NCBI RefSeq assembly: GCF_001665835.1
Contig: NZ_LZSX01000088.1
Location: forward strand, 1-64,000
Direction of reading: 5' to 3'
Length of the DNA: 64,000 nucleotides
Origin: Mycobacterium colombiense
GTDB lineage: Bacteria; Actinomycetota; Actinomycetes; Mycobacteriales; Mycobacteriaceae
Part shown: positions 17,232-24,813 of the stretch, in pieces
How positions within the stretch are numbered: position 1 is the first letter of the stretch
Layout: each line of letters begins with the position of its first letter
Program-made: the position numbers and the translations under genes
Notes under the pieces: model-generated
The model's input: only the letters and a program-made list of their open reading frames with translations
The model's database searches: none
What the model was told of the DNA's origin: nothing

Positions 17232-17333
17232 CAAGATTCCCTTCCCGCGAATGCGACCGGTGTCCGCAATGGGCCACTGCCGCAAGGCTATTGACGCGCC
17301 GCCCGCCGGAGCATCGGCCGAAGGTCCTCACCC

Positions 17334-17353
17334 GTGGGGACCAAAGTCGTTGA
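17334..17353 (+). promoter_or_regulatory. DosR-like box between the PNPOx-like gene and dosR
   Basis: GTGGGGACCAAAGTCGTTGA keeps the GGGAC-N4-GTC spacing of the DosR consensus, with a weaker right half (GTCGT for GTCCC). It is about 100 bases from both divergent start codons, suggesting autoregulation of dosR. Confidence 0.5.
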
Positions 17354-17362
17354 AGCCGTTGC

Positions 17363-17385
17363 TTCTCGACGGCTGCCGTCGAGAA
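17363..17385. promoter_or_regulatory. 23-bp perfect palindrome in the dosR leader
   Basis: TTCTCGACGGC, then a central T, then GCCGTCGAGAA: 11-bp perfect arms, 67-89 bases before the dosR start and 10 bases after the DosR-like box. As DNA it is a good dimer operator. As RNA it could fold as a 9-bp stem with a five-base loop. GATATT 8 bases downstream could be a -10. Confidence 0.6.
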
Positions 17386-17451
17386 TATGGGATATTGGGT
17401 TGGTCTGCCGCGAATCTTTCCAGTTGCGAGACCGGCAGGAAAGGGCCCGCC

Positions 17452-18120
17452 ATGGTCAAGGTGTTCCTGGTCGACGACCACGAAGTCGTCCGCCGCGGTC
17501 TTTCCGATCTGCTCGCGTCCGATCCCGATCTTCAGATCGTCGGCGAGGCGGGCACGGTGGCGGAGGCGAAAGCGCGGATACCGGCGTTGCAGCCCGACGT
17601 CGCCGTGCTCGACGTTCGCCTGCCCGATGGCAACGGCATCGAACTGTGCCGCGACCTGGTGTCGGATCATCCCGACCTGCGCTGCCTCATGCTGACGTCG
17701 TTCACCTCCGACGAGGCGATGCTCGAGGCGATCCTGGCCGGTGCCAGCGGGTTCGTCGTCAAGGACATCAAGGGCATGGAGCTGGCGCGCGCGATCAAAG
17801 AGGTGGGCGCGGGTAAATCGCTGCTGGACAACCGGGCGGCCGCCGCGCTGATGGCGAAGCTGCGCGGCACGACCACGCGCGAGGACCCGCTGTCCGGACT
17901 GACCGAGCAGGAACGCACACTGCTCGGACTGCTCAGCGAAGGATTGACCAACCGGCAGATCGCCGCGCGGATGTTCCTCGCGGAGAAGACGGTGAAGAAC
18001 TACGTGTCGCGCTTGTTGGCCAAACTCGGCATGGAGCGCCGCACGCAGGCGGCGGTGTTCGCGTCGAAACTCAATCAGCGGTCCGGCCTACCGTCGACGC
18101 CGCCGGACTGGTCTGGGTGA
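17452..18120 (+). CDS. dosR: dormancy response regulator DosR (DevR) orthologue or close paralogue
   Basis: 222 aa NarL/FixJ regulator. The receiver domain (1-120) has the acid pocket VDDHE, phospho-acceptor Asp54 in LDVRLPDGNG and the DosR-typical AGASGFVVKDIKGMELA. The C-terminal LuxR-type HTH (about 145-210) reads LTEQERTLLGLLSEGLTNRQ and continues with FLAEKTVKNYVSRLLAKLGM, almost as in M. tuberculosis DosR. It turns on the hypoxia/NO dormancy genes when phosphorylated by DosS/DosT. It overlaps dosS by four bases (GTGA). Unlike M. tuberculosis, no universal-stress gene (Rv3134c-like) precedes it; a PNPOx-like gene is divergent instead. Confidence 0.93.
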   Translation: MVKVFLVDDHEVVRRGLSDLLASDPDLQIVGEAGTVAEAKARIPALQPDVAVLDVRLPDGNGIELCRDLVSDHPDLRCLMLTSFTSDEAMLEAILAGASGFVVKDIKGMELARAIKEVGAGKSLLDNRAAAALMAKLRGTTTREDPLSGLTEQERTLLGLLSEGLTNRQIAARMFLAEKTVKNYVSRLLAKLGMERRTQAAVFASKLNQRSGLPSTPPDWSG

Positions 18121-19829
18121 CCGGCGGCGAAAAGGGCTCGGCGTTCGCCGGACTCGGACAGCGTGGGCTGGTCGGCAAGATGCATGCCCAGCTCGACGAG
18201 CTGCTGGCCGCGCGCGATCAGATGGAGCAATTGCTGCGGGTGATCGTGGAGATCGGCGCGGGCCTCGACCTCGACGCCACGCTGCACCGGATCATCAGTG
18301 CTGCAAGGGAATTGACGTCCGCCCCGTACGGCGCGCTGGCCATCCGCGATCGCGATGGCAACCTGATGTCGTTCGTCCACGAGGGCATGGACGCCGAGAC
18401 GGTTCGGCGCATCGGGCATCTGCCGGTCGGCAAGGGGCTGTTGAGTTTGTCGCTGCTGGATACGCCCGCGCTGCGGATGGACGATCTGACCACGCACCAC
18501 GCAGCGGTCGGTTTTCCCGAACACCATCCGCCGATGCGCGCTTTCCTCGCGGTCCCGATCACCATCCGCGGCAACGTGTTTGGCAATCTGTACCTCACCC
18601 ACGTCGATCCGACGGGGGTGTTCTCCGAGTCCGACGAGGTTGCCGCGCGCGCATTGGCGTTCGCGGCCGCCGTCGCCATCGACAACGCGCAGGTCTTCGA
18701 ACGCGAACGGACATCGGTGAAGTGGATCGAAGCGAGCCGGGAAATCACCACCGCGCTGCTGTCGCGCGCCGAACCGCACCGGCGTCCCCTGCAACTGATC
18801 GCCGAACGCGCGCGCGTATTGACCGGCGCCGAACAGGCCATCGTGCTGGTGCCGGCCGACTCCGACGCAGCCGACGACGAGGTCGACACGCTCGTGGTCT
18901 CCGCCGCCGTGGGCGTATACGCCTCCGATGTGCTCGGTCAGCGAGTTCCGGTGGACGGCTCCACCACCGGCGCGGTGTTCACGTCCGGCCAACCGCTGAT
19001 CACCGAGGAGTTGCGGTACCCGATCCAGGCCTTCACCGATGTCGGGCAGCGTCCGGCGATCCTGATGCCGCTGCGCGCCCGCGACGAGGTCGTCGGCGTG
19101 ATCGCCATCGCCCGCGGCGTTGACCAGCCGCCGTTCGACGAGAGCTACCTGGACCTGGTCAACGATTTCGCCACGCACGCCGCGATAGCGCTGGCGTTGA
19201 CCTCGGCGCGGGAGGACGCGCGGCAACTGACCATTCTGGCGGAGCGTGAACGCATCGCGCATGACCTGCACGACCACGTCATCCAGCGGCTGTTCGCGGC
19301 GGGCATGAACCTGCAGGGCACGCTGGCCAGGGCGCGCTCGCCGGAGGTGGCCGACCGGCTCAATCGCACGCTCGACGACCTGCAGACCATCATCGAGGAA
19401 ATCCGCACGACGATCTTCGCGCTGAGATCCCCGCTGGCCGCCAGCGGTGGTTTCCGGCAGCGCATCCAGCGGGTGGTCGCCGACCTGACCGAAAACCGTG
19501 ATCTCGTCACGACCGTGCGCCTGGACGGGCCGATGACCGCCGTCGGCGCAGAGCTCGCCGACCACGCCGAAGCGGTCACCACCGAGGCCGTGAGCAATGC
19601 CCTTCGTCATTCGGGAGCATCGCGGCTGACCGTCGAGATCAGCGTGGCGGACATGTTCATCCTCAACGTGATTGACGACGGATGCGGCATCCCGGCCGGC
19701 AACACGCGGCACAGTGGCCTGGCCAACATGAAGCGGCGCGCCGAACAACTCGGCGGCACCTGTGAGATCACCAGCCCGCCCGAGGGCGGCACCCGGGTGC
19801 ACTGGGTCGCCCCGCTGATCGACCACTGA
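18117..19829 (+). CDS. dosS: GAF-domain oxygen/redox sensor histidine kinase DosS (DevS) type
   Basis: 570 aa soluble kinase. GAF-A (about 50-190) carries the GFPEHHPPMRAFL motif (133-145), in which a His is the heme ligand of M. tuberculosis DosS/DosT. GAF-B spans about 220-360. The HisKA_3 segment AERERIAHDLHDHVIQ gives phospho-His385, and an HATPase_c domain follows (TTEAVSNALRHSGA, DDGCGIP, LANMKRRAEQLGG). It senses O2, NO or CO through heme and phosphorylates DosR. GTG start overlaps the dosR stop, so the pair is co-translated. DosS versus DosT subtype cannot be settled from sequence alone. Confidence 0.9.
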   Translation: MTGGEKGSAFAGLGQRGLVGKMHAQLDELLAARDQMEQLLRVIVEIGAGLDLDATLHRIISAARELTSAPYGALAIRDRDGNLMSFVHEGMDAETVRRIGHLPVGKGLLSLSLLDTPALRMDDLTTHHAAVGFPEHHPPMRAFLAVPITIRGNVFGNLYLTHVDPTGVFSESDEVAARALAFAAAVAIDNAQVFERERTSVKWIEASREITTALLSRAEPHRRPLQLIAERARVLTGAEQAIVLVPADSDAADDEVDTLVVSAAVGVYASDVLGQRVPVDGSTTGAVFTSGQPLITEELRYPIQAFTDVGQRPAILMPLRARDEVVGVIAIARGVDQPPFDESYLDLVNDFATHAAIALALTSAREDARQLTILAERERIAHDLHDHVIQRLFAAGMNLQGTLARARSPEVADRLNRTLDDLQTIIEEIRTTIFALRSPLAASGGFRQRIQRVVADLTENRDLVTTVRLDGPMTAVGAELADHAEAVTTEAVSNALRHSGASRLTVEISVADMFILNVIDDGCGIPAGNTRHSGLANMKRRAEQLGGTCEITSPPEGGTRVHWVAPLIDH

Positions 19830-19843
19830 GGGCGAAAGGCCCT
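19829..19843. terminator. short hairpin between dosS and the PAS-ANTAR gene
   Basis: AGGGC-GAAAG-GCCCT, overlapping the last base of the dosS stop and 15 bases before the convergent stop of the next gene. The 5-bp stem is weak but well placed for either strand. Confidence 0.4.
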
Positions 19844-19857
19844 GGCCTGCAGACGGT

Positions 19858-20538
19858 TTACTCGTGATCGGTGAGGCGCACGCGCTCGTGAGCGGTCAGC
19901 ATCAGGTGGTCGAATTCGGACTGGGTGTTCAGCGGCAGGCCGGCGCGGCGGAAGTCTTCGGCGATCTGCTCGGCCAGCGGCCGCAGCTTGACATTCGCTT
20001 CCTGGGACAGCCACCTGAGCAACTCGAAGGCCGCGCGCTCACCGATGCCGTAGATCAGCATCAGCATGCCCTTGACTTGTTCGATGCCGGCCCGGTTCTC
20101 GCTGATCTCAGCGAGTTTCGCGCTCAGCTCGTCCTCGCGCATGCGTTCGCGGGGACCGGAGACGTCGATGTAGTACCCGTGCGTTCCGATCACGTCGCCG
20201 TCGTCGTCGAAGATCCGGTCGCCCACGACGACGACGTGGTGCACATCCCCCCGGGTATCGACGATCCGATGGCGCGTGCTGAAAGCTTGGCGCGTGTCCA
20301 CAATCTGCTCGATGGTGGCCGCGACGTTTCCGCGGTCCTCGGGATGTTTGTGTGACAGCACCAGTTCGGTGGTCGGGGTGACGCTGCCGGGCTCATACCC
20401 GTGCATGCGTTGCACCTGATCCGACCATTCCCAGCGCTGGTCGGTGAAGTAGAACCGAAACCAGCCCGCCGGTTGCGCGGCACCGCCGGCCAACGCCTGT
20501 TCGACGTTGGCCGTTTGGCCGTCGAGTTCCCATTTCAT
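19858..20538 (-). CDS. PAS-ANTAR RNA-binding antitermination regulator
   Basis: 226 aa. A PAS-3-like sensor domain (about 25-130: WFRFYFTDQRWEWSDQVQRM, RHRIVDTRGDVHHVVVVGDR) is followed by an ANTAR helix bundle (about 138-195: AKLAEISENRAGIEQVKGML, AAFELLRWLSQEANVKLRPL). ANTAR proteins bind paired hairpins in mRNA leaders and stop termination. The PAS ligand is unknown. It converges with dosS. A second ANTAR protein, with GAF instead of PAS, lies at 23851. The start ATG has no strong ribosome site. Confidence 0.88.
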   Translation of the reverse strand: MKWELDGQTANVEQALAGGAAQPAGWFRFYFTDQRWEWSDQVQRMHGYEPGSVTPTTELVLSHKHPEDRGNVAATIEQIVDTRQAFSTRHRIVDTRGDVHHVVVVGDRIFDDDGDVIGTHGYYIDVSGPRERMREDELSAKLAEISENRAGIEQVKGMLMLIYGIGERAAFELLRWLSQEANVKLRPLAEQIAEDFRRAGLPLNTQSEFDHLMLTAHERVRLTDHE

Positions 20539-20670
20539 GGTGTATCCGGTCTCCGTGGCACCCGGGGCGAGACGTTCGCACCGGTGGCCTGGGGCCGGCG
20601 GCGGGCGGCGGTTGGGGGAGTCGGCACGCGGCGCGTGCCTGGTTGGACCGCCGCCCGGCCCGCCGGTCGG

Positions 20671-21120
20671 TCAGGCGTTGATGACCTCGCGCTGGGCGCC
20701 GCTGTCCCGGACGGCCCGGGGTGTGTCACCGCGGCCGACCGCGATCTTGCGCGGCTTGGCCTTCTCTGCCACCGGAACGTGCAGGCGCAGAACGCCTTCG
20801 GCATATGAGGCCTCGATCTTGTCGGTATCGAGGTTCTCGCCGAGCACCAGCTGGCGGCTGAACACGCCGCGCGGCCGCTCGGTGGCCAGCATCTCGCGGT
20901 TGGGATCGACGGCCGGTCGTTCGGCGCGCACGGTCACCACGTTGCGCTCGATGTCGATGTCCAGCGAGTCGGCGTCGATGCCGGGCAGGTCGAACTCGAC
21001 GACGAACTTCTCGCCTTCCCGCCAGGCGTCCATCGGCATTACTGCCGGGCGGGCGGCGGTACCGAGGACCTGGTGGGCGAAGCGGTCGAGCTCACGGAAC
21101 GGATCTGAACGCATCAGCAT
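20671..21120 (-). CDS. hsp18: Hsp18 small heat-shock protein (18-kDa antigen family)
   Basis: 149 aa alpha-crystallin protein. The N-terminus MLMRSDPFRELDRFAHQVLG and the segment ending in MPMDAWREGEKFVVEFDLPG are very close to the 18-kDa antigen of M. leprae and M. avium and differ from the DosR-regulated HspX (16 kDa). The ACD domain spans about 30-125, ending LRLHVPVAEKAKPRKI. It binds unfolding proteins as oligomers. ATG at 21120 is chosen (GAGAGG eight bases upstream) over GTG at 21129. It is divergent from a MerR-type regulator with a palindrome between. Confidence 0.92.
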   Translation of the reverse strand: MLMRSDPFRELDRFAHQVLGTAARPAVMPMDAWREGEKFVVEFDLPGIDADSLDIDIERNVVTVRAERPAVDPNREMLATERPRGVFSRQLVLGENLDTDKIEASYAEGVLRLHVPVAEKAKPRKIAVGRGDTPRAVRDSGAQREVINA

Positions 21121-21166
21121 GGTGGTCACCTCTCACTCCAATCTAGGCGGTGGTCCGGCAATTTCC

Positions 21167-21182
21167 TATGTCTAATGACATA
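21167..21182. promoter_or_regulatory. palindromic operator between hsp18 and its divergent MerR regulator
   Basis: TATGTC-TAAT-GACATA is a perfect 6+6 dyad in an AT-rich spot, 47-62 bases upstream of hsp18 and about 80 bases upstream of the regulator. It differs from the HAIR motif (CTTGAGT-N7-ACTCAAG) bound by HspR. Confidence 0.65.
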
Positions 21183-21262
21183 GATTTGGTATAGCATCGT
21201 CGACAGAATGACGCAAGTGTGCTAAACAGATTTTTCGAGCAGGTAGCTAAAGGAGATGCGTG

Positions 21263-21628
21263 ATGGCCGACCACCGCGGCGACGCGGGTGCCCCGCCGTC
21301 CGACCATGGTGTGTACGGCATCTCGGTGGCCGCCGAATTGTCCGGGATTGCGGTGCAGTCGCTGCGGCTCTACGAGCGCTACGGCCTGATCACGCCGGCC
21401 CGCAGTCGGGGCGGAACTCGCCGGTATAGCGCCGACGACCTGATGCGGCTCAGGCGCATCAGTGAGCTGGTGGATTCCGGGGTCAACCTGGCCGGTGTCG
21501 CGCGCATCCTCGATCTGGAGGACCACAACGCCACGCTGTCGGCGGCGAACACCGACCTGCGGTCCACCAATCGCACCCTGCGAGAAGCCGCGAAAACGGC
21601 CAAGCCCGTCGACCCGGGCGCGCTGTAG
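21263..21628 (+). CDS. MerR-family (HspR-like) transcriptional regulator
   Basis: 121 aa. MerR winged HTH at about 18-85: YGISVAAELSGIAVQSLRLY, ERYGLITPARS, GGTRRYSADDLMRLRRI; then a short coiled-coil tail (ILDLEDHNATLSAANTDLRS). There are no cysteines for metal binding. The HTH resembles HspR, the heat-shock repressor. It is divergent from hsp18 across a perfect palindrome and so is probably the repressor of hsp18 and of itself. ATG at 21263 has AGGAG seven bases upstream. Confidence 0.88.
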   Translation: MADHRGDAGAPPSDHGVYGISVAAELSGIAVQSLRLYERYGLITPARSRGGTRRYSADDLMRLRRISELVDSGVNLAGVARILDLEDHNATLSAANTDLRSTNRTLREAAKTAKPVDPGAL

Positions 21629-21639
21629 AACCCATCGCC

Positions 21640-21664
21640 GATTGCACCGCCCGACGCCGGGTAC
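21640..21664 (+). promoter_or_regulatory. SigF-like promoter for the DUF1360 gene
   Basis: GATT-N15-GGGTAC (consensus GTTT-N15-17-GGGTAT): 3 of 4 and 5 of 6 matches. The -10 ends 29 bases before the ATG at 21694. Confidence 0.45.
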
Positions 21665-21693
21665 CCGTCCCGCTATGCCTTTGAGGAGAAGCG

Positions 21694-22230
21694 ATGGGTG
21701 AGTTGACGGAAGCCGGTACTCAGGTCGCTGGCAGCGCACGCCAGGAAGCGGACGCCTACCGCGGTGACAACGCCCGCCCGCTGGGCGGCTACCTGGCGGT
21801 CATGGCGGTCTATGGCGTGATCGTGGTCGTCGCGGCGCTGGCCGCGCTGGTCAGCGGGCGCAGACTGCCGGCCCGGTGGCGGGTCCAAGACCTGCTACTG
21901 CTCACGCTGGGCACCCACAAACTGTCGCGCACCCTGACCAAGGACGCGGTGACCAGCCCGCTGCGGGCACCCTTCACGCACTACAAGGGCACGGGCGGAC
22001 CCGCGGAAGTCCAGGAAGAGGTCCGCGAGCAGAGCCAGCTCCGGCACAGCCTGGGTGAGCTGCTGACCTGCCCGTTCTGCCTGGACATGTGGGTCGCCAC
22101 CGGATTTGCCATCGGCCTGGTGTTCGCGCCCCGGTTCACCCGGCTGATCGCGGGCGTGTTCAGCGCGCTGGCCGGCGCGGACTTCCTGCAGCTCGCCTAC
22201 GCCATGGCGCAGCAGTCGGCCGAAGGCTGA
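21694..22230 (+). CDS. DUF1360 membrane protein
   Basis: 178 aa. A membrane helix at about 35-56, the DUF1360 core LLLLTLGTHKLSRTLTKDAV with SPLRAPF, a charged linker, and TCPFCLDMWVAT (Cys126, Cys129) leading into a second helix. The family is found in actinobacteria and firmicutes, including spore coat-associated members, and has no known activity; the CxxC-like pair may bind metal. ATG follows GAGGAGAAGCG. A SigF-like promoter precedes it, fitting the stress gene neighbourhood. Confidence 0.85.
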   Translation: MGELTEAGTQVAGSARQEADAYRGDNARPLGGYLAVMAVYGVIVVVAALAALVSGRRLPARWRVQDLLLLTLGTHKLSRTLTKDAVTSPLRAPFTHYKGTGGPAEVQEEVREQSQLRHSLGELLTCPFCLDMWVATGFAIGLVFAPRFTRLIAGVFSALAGADFLQLAYAMAQQSAEG

Positions 22231-22250
22231 GACCACCGAATTGGCCTGCG

Positions 22251-23561
22251 TCAGCTCGTCTTCGGCATCGGAATGCCTTCGCTGGCGGTGAATTGCGCGT
22301 CGTCCTCGGAGGACAAGCCGATTGAGACGACCGAGCGGGTGAACAGCGCGTCGGTCAGGTAGGCCAGCGACACCGCCCACCGGTTGACGCCCCGTGGAAT
22401 CGCGTACAAGTGGTATGACCGGGTGACCGCTTTGGCGGGCAAGCCGGACAAATGGATGTTGAGTGGGTTTGCCACCGCGTAGCGCGGTCCGAGGTCGACC
22501 ACCAGGCCCAGGTTGCGGTGCTTGTATTCCTTGCTGCTGCCGTAACCGAGGCTGGCCGCGACGTTCCGGGCCAGCGCCTTGCCCTGCCGGGTCGCGTGTT
22601 GGGCGGTCGGCGGTGTGACCTTTCCCGGCTGGGTCAGATCGGGAACGGCGGCCGCGTCACCGGCGGCGAACACCCCGGGGTGGTCGGGCACCTGCAGGTC
22701 AGCCTGCACTGTGAGCCGGCCCTTTTCGGTCGGTAGTCCCAGGTTCTGGATCAACGGGGCGCCCGTCACGCCCGTCACCCACGCGATGGTGCGCGTCTCG
22801 ATGCGCGAATCATCGCTGAGCACAACGTGATCGGCGTGCGCCTCCTTGAGGGTGATGCCGAGCCGGACGTCGATGCCGCGCTTGCGTAACACCTTGAGCG
22901 CGGCGTCGCCCAGCTTCTTCCCCACCTCGGGCATCACCTGGTCGGCCAGGTCCAGCAGCAGGAACCGCACCTCCGCGGGATTGAAGCCCATCTGTTTGGC
23001 GGCCGCGTCGGCCAGCGCCCGCAGCTGGGCCACGAGCTCGGTGCCCGAATACGACGCTCCGATCACCACGACGGTGCGCCGGGCCGCGGCCACCCGGGGA
23101 TCGTCCTCGATGTTGGCCAGCTCTAGCTGTTCGACGAAATGGTCTCGCAGGTACAGGGCCTCGGCAGTGGTCTTCAATCCGCGCGCGTGTCTGGCCAGCC
23201 CCGGGACATCGAACAACCGGGTCACCGAGCCCGGCGTCAGCACCAGCCGATCCCAGGACATGGAATGACTGCGCTCTTCGGGATCGCAATAGGTCAGCGT
23301 GCGTTGGTCGAAGTCCACGCCGTCCACCCGGCCGCGCACCGCGCGGACGCCCTTGAGCGAATTAGCAAGGGGGACAGCGACAAAGCGGGCATCGACGACG
23401 CCGCCTGCGACGTCCGGCAACAGCGGCGTGTACAGCATGTAGTCGACCGGCGAGATCATCGTGATGTCCACGGGTGCACGCCGTCGGCGCAGAATTCGGG
23501 CCAGCCGACGGGCGCAGGTGAATCCGGTGAAGCCGCTTCCCACGATCACAATGGAGGTCAC
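22251..23561 (-). CDS. type II NADH dehydrogenase-like flavoprotein
   Basis: 436 aa two-dinucleotide-fold protein. FAD site IVIVGSGFTGFTCARRLARI at the N-terminus, NAD site VVVIGASYSGTELVAQL near 170, the typical YTPLLPDVAGG loop and GVFAAGDAAAVPD for FAD. NDH-2 enzymes pass electrons from NADH to quinone at the membrane face without pumping protons. The C-terminal membrane-binding helices are less amphipathic here than in Ndh, so the acceptor could differ. GTG start at 23561 has a TACACT -10 seven bases upstream and is likely leaderless. Confidence 0.85.
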   Translation of the reverse strand: MTSIVIVGSGFTGFTCARRLARILRRRRAPVDITMISPVDYMLYTPLLPDVAGGVVDARFVAVPLANSLKGVRAVRGRVDGVDFDQRTLTYCDPEERSHSMSWDRLVLTPGSVTRLFDVPGLARHARGLKTTAEALYLRDHFVEQLELANIEDDPRVAAARRTVVVIGASYSGTELVAQLRALADAAAKQMGFNPAEVRFLLLDLADQVMPEVGKKLGDAALKVLRKRGIDVRLGITLKEAHADHVVLSDDSRIETRTIAWVTGVTGAPLIQNLGLPTEKGRLTVQADLQVPDHPGVFAAGDAAAVPDLTQPGKVTPPTAQHATRQGKALARNVAASLGYGSSKEYKHRNLGLVVDLGPRYAVANPLNIHLSGLPAKAVTRSYHLYAIPRGVNRWAVSLAYLTDALFTRSVVSIGLSSEDDAQFTASEGIPMPKTS

Positions 23562-23850
23562 TGCCCCGAGTGTAGGCGGCCTTCGAGGGTGGCCCGTGAC
23601 CCGGATCCCGGATCGGCGGCGTCATTGTCACGAAAGGCATTGGTCAGTAACCTGTTTCAGGAAGCTGGGACGCTACAACCACTCGGACCCTCCCTTTTCG
23701 GCGCCAGGGTCCAGCCGCATGCCTGGACGCGTTCGTTATCCGGCCTTGCGCTTCGCTGAATGGCTCATAGACTTCTTGTTGAGCGTTGGCAATCGCCAAA
23801 TTGTCAATGTCACCGTGACGTGGCCGCAACGGCCTCCGGAGGTGGTGTTT

Positions 23851-24561
23851 ATGCGAGACGGCACAGCCACCCACATCGCCACTCAGCTTGTGGAGCTGGT
23901 GACGAATCTGGAGCGCGACGAGAGCGACACCGCGGCCGGCCTGCACGAGCTCATCGAAAACGGGGTGCACCACGTCATCGGCGCCCAGTACGCGGGGATC
24001 ACACTGGCCGAGAAGAGCAAGTCGGTCAGCAGCGTGGTCGCCACCCATCGCTACCCGATGGTTCTGGACGCGATTCAGAACAGGTTTGCCGAAGGGCCGT
24101 GCCTCGCCGCGGCCTGGGAGCACCACGTCATGCACATCGCCGACCTGAACGCCGAACAGCGCTGGCTGCGCTACCGGCGGTATGCGCTCGAGCAGACCCC
24201 GATTCGCTCCATCCTGTCGTTCGAGTTGTTCGTCGACGGCGGCAGCATGGCCGCGCTCAACTTTTACGCCGACACCGCGCACGCATTCAGCGCGGAATCC
24301 GTGGAGCTGGGCACGGTGTACGCCACCCATATCGCGCTGGCCTGGTCGATGATGCGTCGCCAGGACCAATTCCGCAGTGCCCTGGCCTCGCGCGACGTCA
24401 TCGGCCAGGCCAAGGGCGTGGTCATGGAGCGCTTCAATCTCGATGCCGTCGAGGCGTTCGAGCTGCTCAGGCGCCTCTCGCAAAAGTCCAACACCAGGCT
24501 GGTGGACGTCGCGGCCGCCCTCATCGACAGTGAACATCCGCTCAAACCTCGCCGGCGCTGA
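23851..24561 (+). CDS. GAF-ANTAR RNA-binding regulator
   Basis: 236 aa. A GAF domain (about 15-165: HHVIGAQYAGITLAEKSKSV, RFAEGPCLAAAWEH) and an ANTAR domain (about 172-228: LASRDVIGQAKGVVMERFNL, AFELLRRLSQKSNTRLVDVA). GAF-ANTAR proteins couple a small-ligand or redox signal to anti-termination by binding two-hexaloop leader RNA. ATG at 23851 is supported by GGAGG nine bases upstream; an in-frame extension to 23461 lies over the divergent flavoprotein gene and is not credible. It is the second ANTAR regulator in this block. Confidence 0.88.
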   Translation: MRDGTATHIATQLVELVTNLERDESDTAAGLHELIENGVHHVIGAQYAGITLAEKSKSVSSVVATHRYPMVLDAIQNRFAEGPCLAAAWEHHVMHIADLNAEQRWLRYRRYALEQTPIRSILSFELFVDGGSMAALNFYADTAHAFSAESVELGTVYATHIALAWSMMRRQDQFRSALASRDVIGQAKGVVMERFNLDAVEAFELLRRLSQKSNTRLVDVAAALIDSEHPLKPRRR

Positions 24562-24593
24562 ATAGGGCCGTCGGCAGGCGGTTTTCGCGGTAG

Positions 24594-24703
24594 TCAGTTC
24601 ATCGGAACCGGCGCGGGCCACCCTTCGGCGATGAGGCGCTCGCCCACTCGGCGCGCTCGGCGAGATCCAGCCGGTCGACTCGCGTCCCGCCGGTGCTGCC
24701 CAT
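24594..24703 (-). pseudogene. possible 36-aa micro-ORF broken by one base
   Basis: ATG at 24703 reads MGSTGGTRVDRLDLAERAEW and then shifts; one base added restores AERLIAEGWPAPVPMN followed by a TGA at 24594-24596. The balanced composition of both halves suggests a formerly translated peptide. No family is recognised, and a sequencing slip is possible. Confidence 0.25.
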
Positions 24704-24778
24704 GATGACGACCCCCGATTGGCTCGTCCCGGGGTGATACCCGGGCTGGGTGGCCCGAACCCGGGCCGCAGCGACGCC

Positions 24779-24803
24779 GTTTCGACGGATGCGTGACGGG
24801 TAT
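24779..24803 (+). promoter_or_regulatory. SigF promoter, consensus, for the alcohol dehydrogenase
   Basis: GTTT-N15-GGGTAT, a full consensus match. The -10 ends 10 bases before ATG 24814, so the transcript has almost no leader. This rules out the in-frame GTG at 24793, which lies inside the promoter. Confidence 0.75.
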
Positions 24804-24813
24804 CGCCCTTCAC

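Noticed and set aside
18075..19826. 583-codon frame antisense to dosS
   Set aside because: Same artefact: follows third-position GC of dosS and has no domain features.
21121..21262. HAIR motif (HspR site) between hsp18 and the regulator
   Set aside because: No CTTGAGT or ACTCAAG half-sites were found; only the TATGTC dyad is present.
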